In this document: positions 36,344 through 48,009 of the stretch, piece by piece
Position numbering within the stretch: position 1 is the stretch's first letter
How the letters are laid out: every line of letters begins with the position of its first letter
Assembly (NCBI RefSeq): GCF_000801105.2
Contig: NC_079517.1
Span: 18,733,579-18,797,578 of the forward strand
Direction of reading: 5' to 3'
Length of the DNA stretch: 64,000 nt
DNA from: Raphanus sativus
Lineage: Eukaryota; Streptophyta; Magnoliopsida; Brassicales; Brassicaceae
The notes under the pieces: generated by a model
Told to the model about the DNA's origin: nothing
Databases searched by the model: none
The model's input: only the letters and a program-made list of their open reading frames with translations
Translations under genes and position numbers: made by a program

Positions 36344-36737
36344 GCTCTGATACCATGTTAGATTCAGGTTTATTATGGGCTTCCAACTTAAAACCAATTG
36401 GCAATTATTGGATTGGTCATAACCCTTTATATAGTACGTAGTAGAATAATTCTTATATTTCCGATGTGGGATGTTTCTCATCAATACCCTCCATCACGCT
36501 CAGACATCTAGATCTGAAGCGTGGACAATTGTGGGAATAACATCCACAGAGGGCCCAACACCGGTGTAGTAGTAGTTGTAGTAAATTAGGTCAAAGGATC
36601 TTATCGCTCTGATACCATGTTAGAATCGGTTAATTATGGGCTTCCAACTTAAAATCAATTGGTAATGAGTGGATTGGCCCTAACCCTTTATATAGTAGTA
36701 GAATAATTCTTATATTTCCGATGTGGGATGTTTCTCA
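36344..36737 (-). mobile_element. TRIM (miniature LTR element) with an extra primer site
   Basis: Two direct repeats of about 120-125 bp (36618-36737 and 36356-36480), read on the minus strand, start TGAGAAACATCCCACATC and end TCTAACA. TGGTATCAGAGC follows the right copy (36617-36606) as the primer site, and a purine-rich GATGGAGGGTATT precedes the left copy. The internal region is only about 125 bp and noncoding. A second identical primer site follows the left LTR (36355-36344), showing a partial tandem unit. It resembles the Katydid/Br TRIM families of Brassicaceae. Confidence 0.82.
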
Positions 36738-36907
36738 TCAATAATGGTAAATCTGAGAAGTGTATATACGTGTTACCTGGTTGCACTAGCTACGACGTAG
36801 CATGTGTCAACGCCGATGTTTCGGGACGCACGTGCGACTCACATGAGATGAGCTTCGTTCGATGTTGTAACATGTTAACAATTACTTTTCAAAAAAAAAA
36901 ACATGTT

Positions 36908-37025
36908 AACAATTCATTAATTAGGTATAAATAGAGTATAAGATACCTATATATTTGTAAATAATCAACAATTCGTTAATTAGGTATAAATAGAGTTTAA
37001 GATACCTATATATTTGTAAATAATA
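36908..37025. repeat. Tandem duplication, 59-bp unit, two copies
   Basis: AACAATTCATTAATTAGG... at 36908 and AACAATTCGTTAATTAGG... at 36967 continue in near identity to about 37025, with two or three differences. There is no coding content. Confidence 0.9.
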
Positions 37026-37194
37026 ATATTAATGTCGTGGCAGGCAGCAAAAAAAAAACTAAACGTTTTTAGCGCAAGAAATAACATGTATCAGACAAAA
37101 TATTATTTTCTTTGAGAAAAAAATATTTCACACTAATCAACGTTTTCAGTAAAATTTAACATGTATATGTTGTATAACGTTTTTGTATTCTGCA

Positions 37195-38104
37195 TAGGGG
37201 TGTTCAATCCGAATATCGGTTCGGTTTCGGTTCAGTTTTTTCGGTTTTTCGGTATTTCGGTTAGTAAAATACAATTACCATTCTAAATCCATATTTACTT
37301 CGGTTCGGCTCGGTTTATATACTGTCGGTTTTCGGTTTATTCGGTTTTATACCAAAAAACATAATTCTTTATTTTGTGATCATATTATATGAATTTTAGA
37401 GTCATGTTGTCAACACAGTCATTTATTAAAAAATATTATATGTTTAAATAAAAGAACAAAAAAAATAAAAAACGCTTAAACCATCTAATAAAATAATCAA
37501 ATTCATTAAAATCAAAGCTCAAAATTTTGAATAAAAGTTAAAAACTAAAAACAAAACCGAAGCACGAAGCACTAAAGAAAGTTTTTCTATTCTTCCATAT
37601 TTATCGTTCATCAAATTCATGTTTCTTCGATTGAACACGAATCTCTGTTCATTTATAGATTAAAAAAAATTGTGAAGAATTTCTACTAATTGTTGTCTAT
37701 CAAATTTATAATCTTTATTTCAATTTAGTCAATGCTAAAATAAAGCAAAAAGATCAAAAAAAACTAAAAAATAAGAAGCATCAGTTGCAATAATTGTTAT
37801 TTAATTATAATTCAAATGTTTTACAAATCATGACTTTTTTATTACTGTAAAAAATATGGTAATAGTTATTAGCAAACAAATTTACTTATGATTTCCATAC
37901 GTCGTTATAAAATATATACATATTTACATGTTTCTATTTTTGATCGCTTTTATTCGGTTTTATCGGTTATATACCAAACCATATCCAAATCCTACGATTT
38001 TTAGAAAATTACATCCATTCAGTTTGTATGGTATATACCAAATCCAAACCATATTGTCTATTTCGGTTCGGTTCGGTTCGGTTTTACCATATTGAAGAGC
38101 CCTA
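37195..38104. mobile_element. Non-autonomous hAT element, 910 bp
   Basis: It is flanked by a perfect 8-bp duplication ATTCTGCA (37187-37194 and 38105-38112), diagnostic of hAT. The ends TAGGGGTGTTCAAT and (reverse complement) TAGGGCTCTTCAAT are inverted, and CGGTTCGGTT-type repeats are clustered at both ends. No transposase is present. Confidence 0.88.
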
Positions 38105-38112
38105 ATTCTGCA

Positions 38113-38596
38113 GATAAAATGATGAAACAATCGTGATTATTATCATGCATTACTTTAATATTTTTTTTGTAAACTATGCATTACTTTAATATTGTATCAT
38201 CAATACACAATACTTGTATATGTGTAAACAAATGACTAGATATCTAGTGCATACGTACATAGAGGTTAGTTTAGTTGAGCCATTACCAATTCTATTACTT
38301 GCCGACTTAAAAAGAGAAACTTGAAAGTCACTAAAAAGAAATAAGATGAACTTGAATTATATCAACCACAGTATGTTGGATGAGTACATATATATTGTTT
38401 ATACGTTACTGTACACCTGAATAATTTAGTCACAAGTGAGGTGCAGATTGACGCACTTACAAGCAGCAAAAATCATTACCTTTTTGAATCTTCAAACCAA
38501 AAGAATTTATAATCGACTGCCTATAAATTTCGTCAGGAAACCTTCATGTCACTTAAACTATATCACATGTTCCAGAAATAGCCTTTCTGAATACAT
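38113..38596 (+). promoter_or_regulatory. CHX20 upstream region
   Basis: About 480 bp between the hAT element and the CHX20 start. I see no clear TATA box at a convincing distance and no recognised factor site. The hAT insertion therefore sits within the likely promoter region. Confidence 0.4.
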
Positions 38597-41500
38597 ATGG
38601 CCTTTAACATAACCTCCGTGAAAACCTCCTCTAACGGGGCATGGCAAGGCGACAATCCCTTGAACTTTGCCTTTCCGTTACTCATCGTCCAAACGGCGTT
38701 AATAGTCGCCGTCAGTCGCTCCCTCGCTGTCCTCTTCAAACCTCTCCGCCAACCAAAAGTCATCGCCGAGATTGTCGTACGTAAAAACTATACTAACAAA
38801 CACTATATACAATCTTGTCAATGTTTTAGAATCGAATTTAGACACAGACACAGTTTTTTTCAAAAAGAAAAAAAAAAGAATTTAGACACAGCCAGATAAA
38901 ACATTAGTTTTGGCTCCCAAATTATACATATATTAATTATGCCTTCAAATTGTCGACTGAAAATTAACCTAAAAATGTTTATGGTCTTGTAAATCTCATA
39001 TTCGGCAGTCCTGCATCTTTCTCTAGTTACGACTTTGTCATTTTACCGTTATCTACGAACTTAACACAACCTTCTTGCACTGTTTCTTTTTTTTTTGGAA
39101 GGGAGGGATCTTGTTAGGACCGTCTGCTCTAGGTAGAGACCCGGCGTATATGGACCGTATATTCCCGGAATGGAGCATGCCGATACTCGAGTCCGTGGCG
39201 AGCATAGGGCTCCTCTTCTTCCTCTTCCTCGTCGGTCTGGAGCTCGACTTATCATCCATACGTCGAAGTGGAAAACGTGCTTTCGGAATCGCAGCTGCAG
39301 GAATCACACTCCCGTTTCTCGCCGGCGTCGGAGTCTCCTTCGTGATCCGCAACACTCTCTACACCGCCGCCGATAGACCTGGATTCGTGGAGTTTATCGT
39401 TTTCATGGGAGTCGCTCTCTCCATCACAGCTTTCCCCGTGCTCGCGCGTATCTTAGCAGAGCTCAAGCTTTTGACTACGCAGATAGGAGAAACCGCGATG
39501 GCTGCAGCCGCTTTCAACGATGTTGCGGCTTGGATTTTGCTCGCTTTAGCGGTTGCGTTGGCGGGAAACGGCGGTGAGGGCGGTGGGGAGAAGAAGAGTC
39601 CGTTGGTGTCGCTGTGGGTTTTGTTGTCTGGTGTAGGGTTTGTGGCTTTTATGTTGGTTGTGATCCGACCCGTAATGAAATGGATCGCTAAACGCGGATC
39701 TCCTGAAAACGGCGCCGTAAGGGAGTCTTACGTGTGCTTGACCTTAGCTGGAGTTATGGTTTCCGGTTTAGCGACAGATTTAATCGGTATTCACTCGATT
39801 TTCGGAGCATTTGTGTTCGGTTTGACTATACCGAAAGATGGAGAGTTTGGTCAGCGATTGATTGAACGGATTGAGGATTTTGTCTCCGGTTTACTCTTAC
39901 CGCTTTATTTCGCGACGAGTGGACTGAAAACTGACGTGGCAAAGATCAGAGGAGCTGTGTCGTGGGGGATGTTGGGTCTTGTCGTGGTTACGGCTTGCGT
40001 CGGGAAAATCGTCGGAACTTTTGCTGTGGCGGTGATGGTTAAAATTCCGGCAAGAGAGGCTTTGACATTAGGTTTCTTGATGAACACGAAAGGTTTGGTG
40101 GAGCTCATTGTACTCAATATAGGCAAGGAGAAAAAGGTTAGAACTACAAAACTATAACCTAGTAAGTTAGTAACATCATTTGGACATTTGGGTCCTCCTC
40201 GACTCATCGTTAACTATTGAAATGCGATCATGCTTTTTATGGGGGACAGGACAGCATAACTGCATATAAAACAAAACACGATTAGTATTTTCAGTTTTTC
40301 TTGTCTAGACATTTATATTAACTGTGTAGATATATTAATTTAGGCTATAGTTTTAGTTCATGTCTGAAACGGGTTCGGTCTTGATCCGACGTTTATCTTG
40401 TTGACTGATTTGTTGGGGATCGTTCGGGATACTAAATCAGAAATGGCTACTATTTTATTTTTGAAAAATACCCTAGAATATCTATAGAAAAAATTGTTGT
40501 CACAAATATACACTAAGGATTAAAATGACCAAAATGTTTTATTTAAGAGCTAAATATACACTTATATAATCTAGATCTTAGAGTTTAAAGTTAAAAGTTG
40601 GACATTTGGAACTGAGTTTTAAAATTTTATAAATTAAAAATAAATATTAAAATTTTGAAATGAAAATTTTAAAAATGGTTTTCAAAAAGTATTTTTGAAT
40701 TTCGAAAACAAAAAAAATCGAGAAAAAAAGAAATTATAAAAAGTTTGAATTTGAAAAAGATTGAAACTATAAAATTTTATTTTATTTTATTTTATTTTTC
40801 TCATATTAAATAAAATATTTTTTTTCATTTTCTTCCGTATGGTTTCTTTTGTGACAAAAATTTTAAAATATCTATTTTAGAAAATTTTCCTTTACTTTTT
40901 CTTTTGTGTCGGCAGATTATTGGATTAATTAACCATTAATCCATTCGTGTAAACAAAAATTAGAATGTACCAACTGGTTTATATATCATTTTCAAGTGAA
41001 CATATTGAGTGTCCATCATTTCCATTTGTAACTAAAGATAAAACTAGGGCCGGTCGGGAGCAAACGCAAAAGAACACCGCTTGGGACATCACAGTTTTAA
41101 GTAAACATTTTAGCTGTATATAGGGCATGCAAAAAGTTTACATGAATAACATGGACACAAAATTTTAAGTGAGCGTAGGACATCAAGAAAAAATTAAAAT
41201 GTTGGACCGGCACTACACTAGTGTAGTTAATTAAATTATACAAGTAAACATATAATAAAAATAACACGTGTACGTGTTCAATTCCAAAAAAAAATTCCAC
41301 GTACGTGTTAATACATATTTTATCTAGTCACTCTGACTACGTTTCAACATTTTCTTCTTGAATTCGAGTAGCTTTAGACTTTAGTAAATGATTTTATCTA
41401 GTCACTCTGACAACGTTTCAACATATTTTATCTAGTCACTCTGACTACGTTTCAACAAATCCACGGAACCACAGAACCACAGCCGAGTAATACCATTGGT

Positions 41501-44500
41501 TGTTTCGTTTCTCATTTTAGTGGGTGATTAATTAGAATGTGAAAACTGTAAAATTAAGAGCTGAGCTAATGCATGAAATTAGCTTTTCGATTGTGCCTAT
41601 GATGCTACGTAATCAGTCAACTTTTCGATTGGGACAATGTTTACGTAATCAATCACCTCGTACAGTTCCACTTTTGGCACCACAAATTATATTATCTTCT
41701 TCAGATTTGAACCACAAAATAAATAAAAAAGCGACAGAATGGAACAATAATGATTACCCATTAATATGACTATTATGTGGTTAATGATTAACCGTACGTG
41801 CGTGGGGTTGGGTTTAACAGGTGCTAAACGACGAGACGTTTGCGATACTAGTGCTAATGGCACTCTTCACCACGTTCATTACGACGCCGAGTGCAATGGC
41901 TATTCACAGACCAGCGCGTGGAATCCACCGAAAACTAAAGGACTTGTCGGCGAGCGAACACTCCTCCAAGGAAGAGCTTCGCATCCTTGCCTGCCTCCAT
42001 GGTCCAGCCAATGTCTCATCCCTAATCTCTCTCATCGTGTCCATCCGAACCACCAAGGTTATTTATCTTTCTTTATGTCTCTTCGTGTTTACAATCTACA
42101 TACAAATCTATGGATGATCATCTAATGCATTTACAACTATAATGATATGTTCTACGTAAAATGTTTGCTTTAGAGTTGCACAAAATATCCGAGATATATT
42201 CTAGGTGACTTGCATGATACATGGACCCTAAGTTTTACTTAGGATTTGGATACCCTAAGAGATGTACGTATACGATGCATGACATATATAGGTTTCCTTT
42301 ACTATACCAAGACAAAATGAGGCTTTATCCATATTTATCATTTATATTATGTGGTTTGAAACAATTATCTATTATATTAAAAGAGAAATTACAACCTTGA
42401 TTCATGTGTGATTTTTTAGAAAATAGATCCTTAACTAGATATCACTTACTATTCATTAGTTATTAAACATATGATTCAATAATATATCATTCCTAATAAA
42501 TTATTTCTAAAAATCAAGATTGGTTAACAAACACATATTTGAATACTTAATAAATAATTCATATTGATGTAATTCATATTCCTAATAAATTTTAATTATG
42601 TTTATGTTTACTATTATAATTTAAACTGATATAATAGTTCCTTAAATAAATGAAATATGAAAATTTAAAGTTTAAAAAGAAATATAAAACAAAAAATATA
42701 CCCGTTCTTGAGAGGGCGGGTCATGCTCAATCTTTATATATATTGGTAAGTTAAATACGGAAATAATAATCCAAAAATATATATTATATAGAAGAAGATA
42801 CAAATACATGTGAAAATTTGAAACAATTCAACAAAAAAAAATAAACGGCAAAATTATTATGTTTTAAAAAATGATAGACACACCTCATATATATTATAAT
42901 ATATACTAATTTAGAATTAAAAGTAAAATGTTTATATAAAAATAAATGAAAATAAATGAAAACAAACACCCGTACGGTTGTACGAGTCGAGATCTAGTTA
43001 AACATTATTTTTAAGAACAAGGCTTGGGTTCACCCCCTATGGTGAACTCTCAAATTCACCTCAAGTCTTAGCACCAATTAAAATGTCATGTAGGATTAGT
43101 TAAAAAAGGAAATAAAATTAAAAAGAAAAAAAGGGAAAGAGGTAAAAAAAATGTCAGACTAATTTTTTTTAACGCCATCCATGACTTTTTCTTCATCAAC
43201 CACACATAAAATTGAAAACTTATTCATTACCCACACAGAATATTGAAAGTTTTATTTGTCAAATTGGTATCTACAATCTTCTGTCCTTATACCCTAAATC
43301 TAAACCCAAAACACTAAACCCTATACCCAACGCACTAAACCCTAAACCATTGGATAAACCCTAAACCCTTGGGTAAAGAGATATTACAAAGGTTTAGAGT
43401 TTACCCAAGGGTTTAGAGTTTATTCAAGGGTTTAGGGTTTAATGTTTAGTGTTTATGATCTATCCAATGATTTAAGGTTTAGTGTTTTGGGTTTACTAAT
43501 TTGACAAACAAAGCTTTCAATATTCTGTGTGGTGATGAAGAAGAAGCCATGGATGGAGGTTAAAAAAACTAATCGACGTTTTTCCACCTCTACCTCTTTT
43601 TTTAAAAAAAATTATTTCATTTTTACATGTCACTTTGATTGACTTGAGGTGAATTTGAGAGTTCACAGCAGGGGTGAACCCAAGTTTTGTTCTATTTTTA
43701 ATCGACTTATTCTTGGGTTCACCCCCTAGGGTGAACCCTTAGGTTCACCAACCAATAGGATTGTGTCATTTAAAATTTAATATCTTTTAAAAAAGGAAAC
43801 AAAATATTATCGAATTATATTATACTTTCAAAATAAAAATTAAATAAAAAATTATACTAATCACAAAAACAAAACTTTTTAATCTAAAACAAATATTTTC
43901 AAAAAATATTTTTAACGCTTCCAACAAACATTAAATCTTATACTTTTGGATAAATCTTAAATTTTAAGATTTATCCAAGAATTTCGGATTTACCCAAGGG
44001 TTTAGGGTTTACCCAAAGGTTTAGGGTTTAGGATTAGGATTTAGGGTATAGTTTTTTGTTGATTGTGTTATAAATAGTTTTCTTTTAAATCAAAGTTTTA
44101 TAATTTATCCAAAGGTTTACTAAAATATTTAGGGTTTAACATTTAGAGATTAGTGTTTTTTTTGTGGTATTAATTTTTTTTTGAAAATACTTATTTTTTT
44201 GCATTTAGTATTATTTTATTTATTTTTACTTTATTTTTTTATTTTTAAAACGTAATATAATTTGACAATATTTTGTTTTCTTTTTCAAAAGATGTCAAAT
44301 TTGAAATAACTAAATCCTATTGGTTGGTGAACCTAGAGGTTCACCCTAGGGAGTGAACCCAAGAATTACTCTTTTTAATCATTCGAAGCCAAATGTTATA
44401 TGCATATTAACTACTAATATCTTTAGTACTGTAGTCAAATGTTTCATCATATCGATATGTCCATGATTGGGCTCTACACATAGTATATAGTTTCCTATTG

Positions 44501-45837
44501 GGAGGGGTACTAATCTAATATGGTACTTGTTTTGGCAGATACTGAAGCTAAAACTGTTCGTCATGCACCTCATGGAACTAACGGAACGATCCTCGTCAAT
44601 CATAATGGTGCGAAGAGTCCAGAAAAATGGTTTTCCTTTCGTCAACCGCTACCGTCACGACGAGTGCCACAGCAGCGTTATACGAGGCTTCCAAGCCTAT
44701 CGTCAACTGGGTAGAGTCGCGGTCCGACCTATTACCGCAGTTTCTCCTTTACCTACAATGCACGAAGACATTTGCCTCATGGCAGAGACCAAGAGGGTCA
44801 CAATGATCATTTTACCTTTCCACAGACGATGGAACGTTGATCATGGTCATGGACACCACCAAGACGGAGGAGATGGAAACGTGCCGGAAAACGTTGGTCA
44901 TGGTTGGAGATTAGTTAACCAGAGGGTTTTGAAGAATGCACCGTGTTCGGTGGCGGTTCTTGTTGACCGCGGGCTTGGGTCTATTGAGTCCCAAAGTTCG
45001 AGTCTTGATGGGTCGAATGTTGTTGAAAGAGTTTGTGTGATTTTCTTTGGTGGACCTGATGATCGTGAGGCTTTAGAGCTCGGCGGAAGGATGGCGGAGC
45101 ATCCGGCCGTTAAAGTTACCATTATGAGGTTTTTGGTCGGAGAACAGTTGAGGAGTAACACCATCACGTTACATCCGGCGCCGTCTAAATGCAAGGAAAA
45201 GAATTATGCCTTCTTGACAACCAACGTGGATCCAGAGAAAGAAAAGGTATAACTCTTGTTTTGCTTATAATGCAAATTTAGATATTTTTAAACCCACTTT
45301 TTTATTTTGGGGTATAGAATTTTTCTATTTTAGAGAAAATAAAAAAAAGGTGGGGAATGATCTTAGTATAATTAATCCGACTTGTCTGCAAAAAGAAAGA
45401 AACGAAACCGGTTTTATAGATCAATGAAGTCGACAATTTTTAATCGGTTTTATATTATTTTATTGTCAAATTAGGTATTAGACGAAGGAGCATTGGAAGA
45501 CTTCATGAGCAAATGGAAAGATATGGTGATATACAAAGAAAAGGAACCAACCAACATAATTGAAGAGATACTGTCAATAGGACAAAGTCAAGACTTCGAC
45601 CTTATAGTGGTTGGAAGAGGGAGGTTACCGTCCGTGGGGGTGGCTGCCTTAGCTGAGCGTCAGGCCGAACATCCAGAGTTAGGTCCTATTGGGGACGTGC
45701 TTGCCTCTTCGAACAACCACATCATCCCATCAGTTCTTGTGATTCAACAACACAACAAAGCTCATATAGAGGAGACTACAGTTACCAAAGTTGTTAATGA
45801 GTCTTCTCTAAGTACTGAAGGAGATGCAAATGTATGA
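38597..45837 (+). CDS. CHX20: Cation/H+ exchanger CHX20, five exons
   Basis: The exons are 38597-38776, 39102-40136, 41821-42057, 44539-45246 and 45475-45837, all GT-AG, giving 840 residues (the Arabidopsis protein is about 842 as I recall). The N-terminal half is a CPA2 Na+/H+-exchanger domain with many membrane spans, including [29 protein letters not shown] and the conserved Asn-Asp pair of [15 protein letters not shown] (residues 199-200), thought to take part in ion exchange. The C-terminal half is a soluble regulatory region. The start [20 protein letters not shown] matches CHX20 rather than CHX16-19. In Arabidopsis CHX20 acts in endomembranes of guard cells, in K+/pH balance and light-induced stomatal opening. 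All exons are open. Intron 3 has swollen to 2.5 kb, about 80% transposon. Confidence 0.9.
41318..41455. repeat. Three copies of a 33-bp repeat in CHX20 intron 2
   Basis: TTTTATCTAGTCACTCTGAC and the following ACGTTTCAACA recur at 41318, 41390 and 41424. The second and third copies are directly tandem. The rest of the 1.68-kb intron is AT-rich with no recognisable element. Confidence 0.85.
42368..42997 (+). mobile_element. Non-autonomous Helitron in CHX20 intron 3, 630 bp
   Basis: The 5' end TCTATTATATTAAAAGAG follows A (42367). The 3' end has a CGTAC-GGTT-GTACG hairpin and ends GATCTAG before T. The orientation is the same as the host gene. Confidence 0.75.
43015..43692. mobile_element. MULE-type MITE 1 in CHX20 intron 3, 678 bp
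   Basis: The inverted ends GAACAAGGCTTGGGTTCACC and GAACAAAACTTGGGTTCACC continue for over 40 bp, and the interior is itself palindromic, with mirrored telomere-like CCCTAAA/TTTAGGG words. A perfect 9-bp duplication TATTTTTAA flanks it (43006-43014 and 43693-43701). No transposase. Confidence 0.85.
43704..44371. mobile_element. MULE-type MITE 2 in CHX20 intron 3, 668 bp
   Basis: The inverted ends GACTTATTCTTGGGTTCACC and GAGTAATTCTTGGGTTCACT share their core with MITE 1 and continue for about 45 bp. A perfect 9-bp duplication TTTTTAATC flanks it (43695-43703 and 44372-44380). The left duplication overlaps the right duplication of MITE 1 by 7 bp, so one element inserted into the other's target repeat. 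Confidence 0.85.
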
Positions 45838-46277
45838 TGTAGCTACTTGAACTTTACCTTAATGTTTAAAGTGGTAAGCATTGTAGAAAGATCGTTCTAC
45901 ATATAAATAACAGTGATTATGCCCTTAAGAGAGCGTTTTCATGATTTCTTTGCATCTGCATATTAATTTACATATATGCAATTAAAAGACTCCTGAAAAG
46001 TCAAAACCACTAAGATTTATGGTTTGGCTTTACATGCAAGTGACAAGGAAAAAAATGATGCAAGTAACAATCTACTAGGACCCGGGTCAGCATATTCAAC
46101 CTTTTCTCAAACTATATACAGTCATTTATCCATAAACTTAACAGAAACCGGTTCTCAAGGTTACATAGGAAAAATATCTGGTTCGCACCCGTTTGGGGTC
46201 ATGGCTTGCACGATATCCGTAGCTTCTTTATGTCACTTGCTCTGCAGAGATGTTTTAGAAGTGAATTGGATATGAAC
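45838..46277 (+). other. CHX20 3' UTR and intergenic DNA
   Basis: The 3' UTR probably ends within the first 100-200 bp. An 83-residue open frame at 46024-46275 shows no motif and is not called. Confidence 0.5.
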
Positions 46278-46618
46278 TTGTCAGGTCTCTGTCCATGAGC
46301 TGAGCCGCGTCTTCTACTCGCCTGCTTTTACAAAGCCCATCGATGAGTGTGTTGTAATTCAATAGAGTTTCTTGAAATACCATGTACTTCCTTCTCTCGC
46401 CTGCTTTAACAAAGCCCATCGATGGGTGTGTTGTATGTCATAGAGTTTCATGAAATGCCATGTACTTCCATGTCCGCTTCTCTAACCTTGCTGGCTTTGC
46501 AAAACCCATCAACCAAAGTATTGTAAGTTATCACAATTGACTCCATTTGTTTAATCATGTTCAGAGCTTCATCTAGCTTCCCTCTAGAACATAAGGTATC
46601 AATCAACATGTTGTATAT
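46278..46618 (-). pseudogene. PPR-protein gene fragment (MEE40-like)
   Basis: Minus-strand translation gives P-class pentatricopeptide repeats: YNMLIDTLCSRGKLDEALNM, then ITYNTLVDGFCKASKVREAD, MEVHGIS and TYNTPIDGLC, with stops and frameshifts. About 80 bp (GCCTGCTTT.ACAAAGCCCA through CATGTACTTCC) is duplicated in tandem inside it. The repeats read like Arabidopsis MEE40 (At3g53700), which I recall lying two genes from CHX20, so this is probably the last trace of that neighbour. PPR proteins bind organellar RNA, but this piece cannot be functional. Confidence 0.78.
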
Positions 46619-47072
46619 GATAACTTGTCACTTAGTTCAGTATTGACATCATATTTAATACATCATTTCTGAAAACTAAAACCAGATTTTATCAAACGGT
46701 TAAAACACTTGTAACATACTATTTGCTTTAGGTATATATAAAATCAAAACGAAACTAAAAGTCTAAAACCGGTGCATACATGACAATATCTATAAATAAA
46801 CTTAAATATTATATTGCTAATGATTACGATAATTGTTCAACTTGAAATCCAACATCAAAAGGTTACACAAAAATAGTGGTAATTCTTGTAACAAGAGAAT
46901 CAATTCCGCACGTTCTGTAACACAATAAAAGTTTTCACACCATAGCTTTTATTATATATCTAATTATAAACAAGAGAGAAAGAGAACAAGGAGTGTTGAC
47001 CAAAAAGAAAGAAAAAAGGAGAGAACAAGGAGTAAGGAAGACGCACGTGCGTTGTTCATGCCACAAGACAAT

Positions 47073-47988
47073 TCAAGAAGATGCGGCTACAATAGACGTT
47101 TGTGTGGCCCATCCGAACTTATTATCACGACTGTGTTTGCTGCGAGAAGAAGAAGATTTCTTGTCTTTGCTGCCACGGGATGATGAAGAATTGCTGCTTC
47201 CCTTGTGTCCTCTCTTTCCACTCTTTTGCATGCTATCTCTGCTCTTTGATTTATGAGGTTGCTGTTTCTTGCTCCTCGTGTGAGATACAAGGGAAGGTGG
47301 AGGATCATACACATCTTCAGCCCATGACACACTCAGCTTCTCCAAAGACTTGCCATGCTTCTCTCGGCTGCCTTTAATGGCTGGAATGACGGTAACAGAG
47401 GCCATCTGTTGTTGGTGTACCAGAAACACAAGTCAGAAGCAACCAACATAACAGAGAGAACATGACAACAATATTATATAAGTTAACTGATTATATCCAA
47501 CCACCAGCCAACAGTCCAAGAAATGAAACGTCTGAAATATTGAATTTTCGTCGTTTATTGACGAATTAACTAACCATATTTGTTTTATGCATCAACGAAT
47601 AACTATATTAGTCTCTATATGATTTCTTATAAACTTAGTTTTGTGAATTCTCCAATAGAACAGAACCAAAAGAATGTTAAAAATGGCAACCAGTTTCGTT
47701 AGTAGAATAAGGTGGTTAACTTACACTCTCAGCGGTGGCAAGGTTCTTGTCTTCACCATCATCATCAGCATCCGAAGACTTGGGAATGGGTTTGATGATG
47801 TCTTTGGACTCTTCATTCACATGTTGGTGTATATAACCACCACTATCATCCCCATCAGACTCTTGAGCATCCTCAGATCCAATACCAGAGATATGATTCG
47901 AGCCATTATTACAACATTTATTGGAACCTGAAGCAGTAAGGTGGGAATCTGCATCTTTGTAATCCAACCCACCATAGACAGAGCTCAT
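47073..47988 (-). CDS. Conserved plant protein of unknown function, two coding exons
   Basis: The coding exons are 47988-47725 and 47405-47073, joined by a GT-AG intron in phase 0, giving 198 residues. The start MSSVYGGLDYKDADSH was chosen over the upstream ATG at 48027 because that one lies just behind a likely leader splice site (acceptor at 48011-48012). The N-terminal half is acidic (SDADDDGEDKN). The central block KHGKSLEKLSVSWAEDVYDP with PPPSLVSHTR looks highly conserved. The C-terminal half is a basic Ser/Lys/Arg low-complexity tail ending FGWATQTSIVAASS, suggestive of a nuclear or RNA-associated protein. I recognise no named domain. Its place beyond CHX20 and MEE40 suggests the At3g53670 orthologue, from memory only. 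Confidence 0.82.
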
Positions 47989-48009
47989 ATCCAATTGTAG
48001 CAAACAGTA

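Noticed and set aside
38563..40207. Minus-strand frames opposite CHX20
   Set aside because: They are antisense to clear exchanger exons and have no motifs of their own.
42700..42722. CCCGTTCTTGAGAGGGCGGG as another Helitron 3' end
   Set aside because: The hairpin resembles a Helitron terminus but no CTRR-T follows within 15 bp. It lies inside the better-supported Helitron at 42368-42997.
38597..45837. Identification of the exchanger as CHX19
   Set aside because: The N-terminus, the 840-residue length and the neighbours (RPL36, MEE40-like PPR) fit CHX20 better than CHX16-19.
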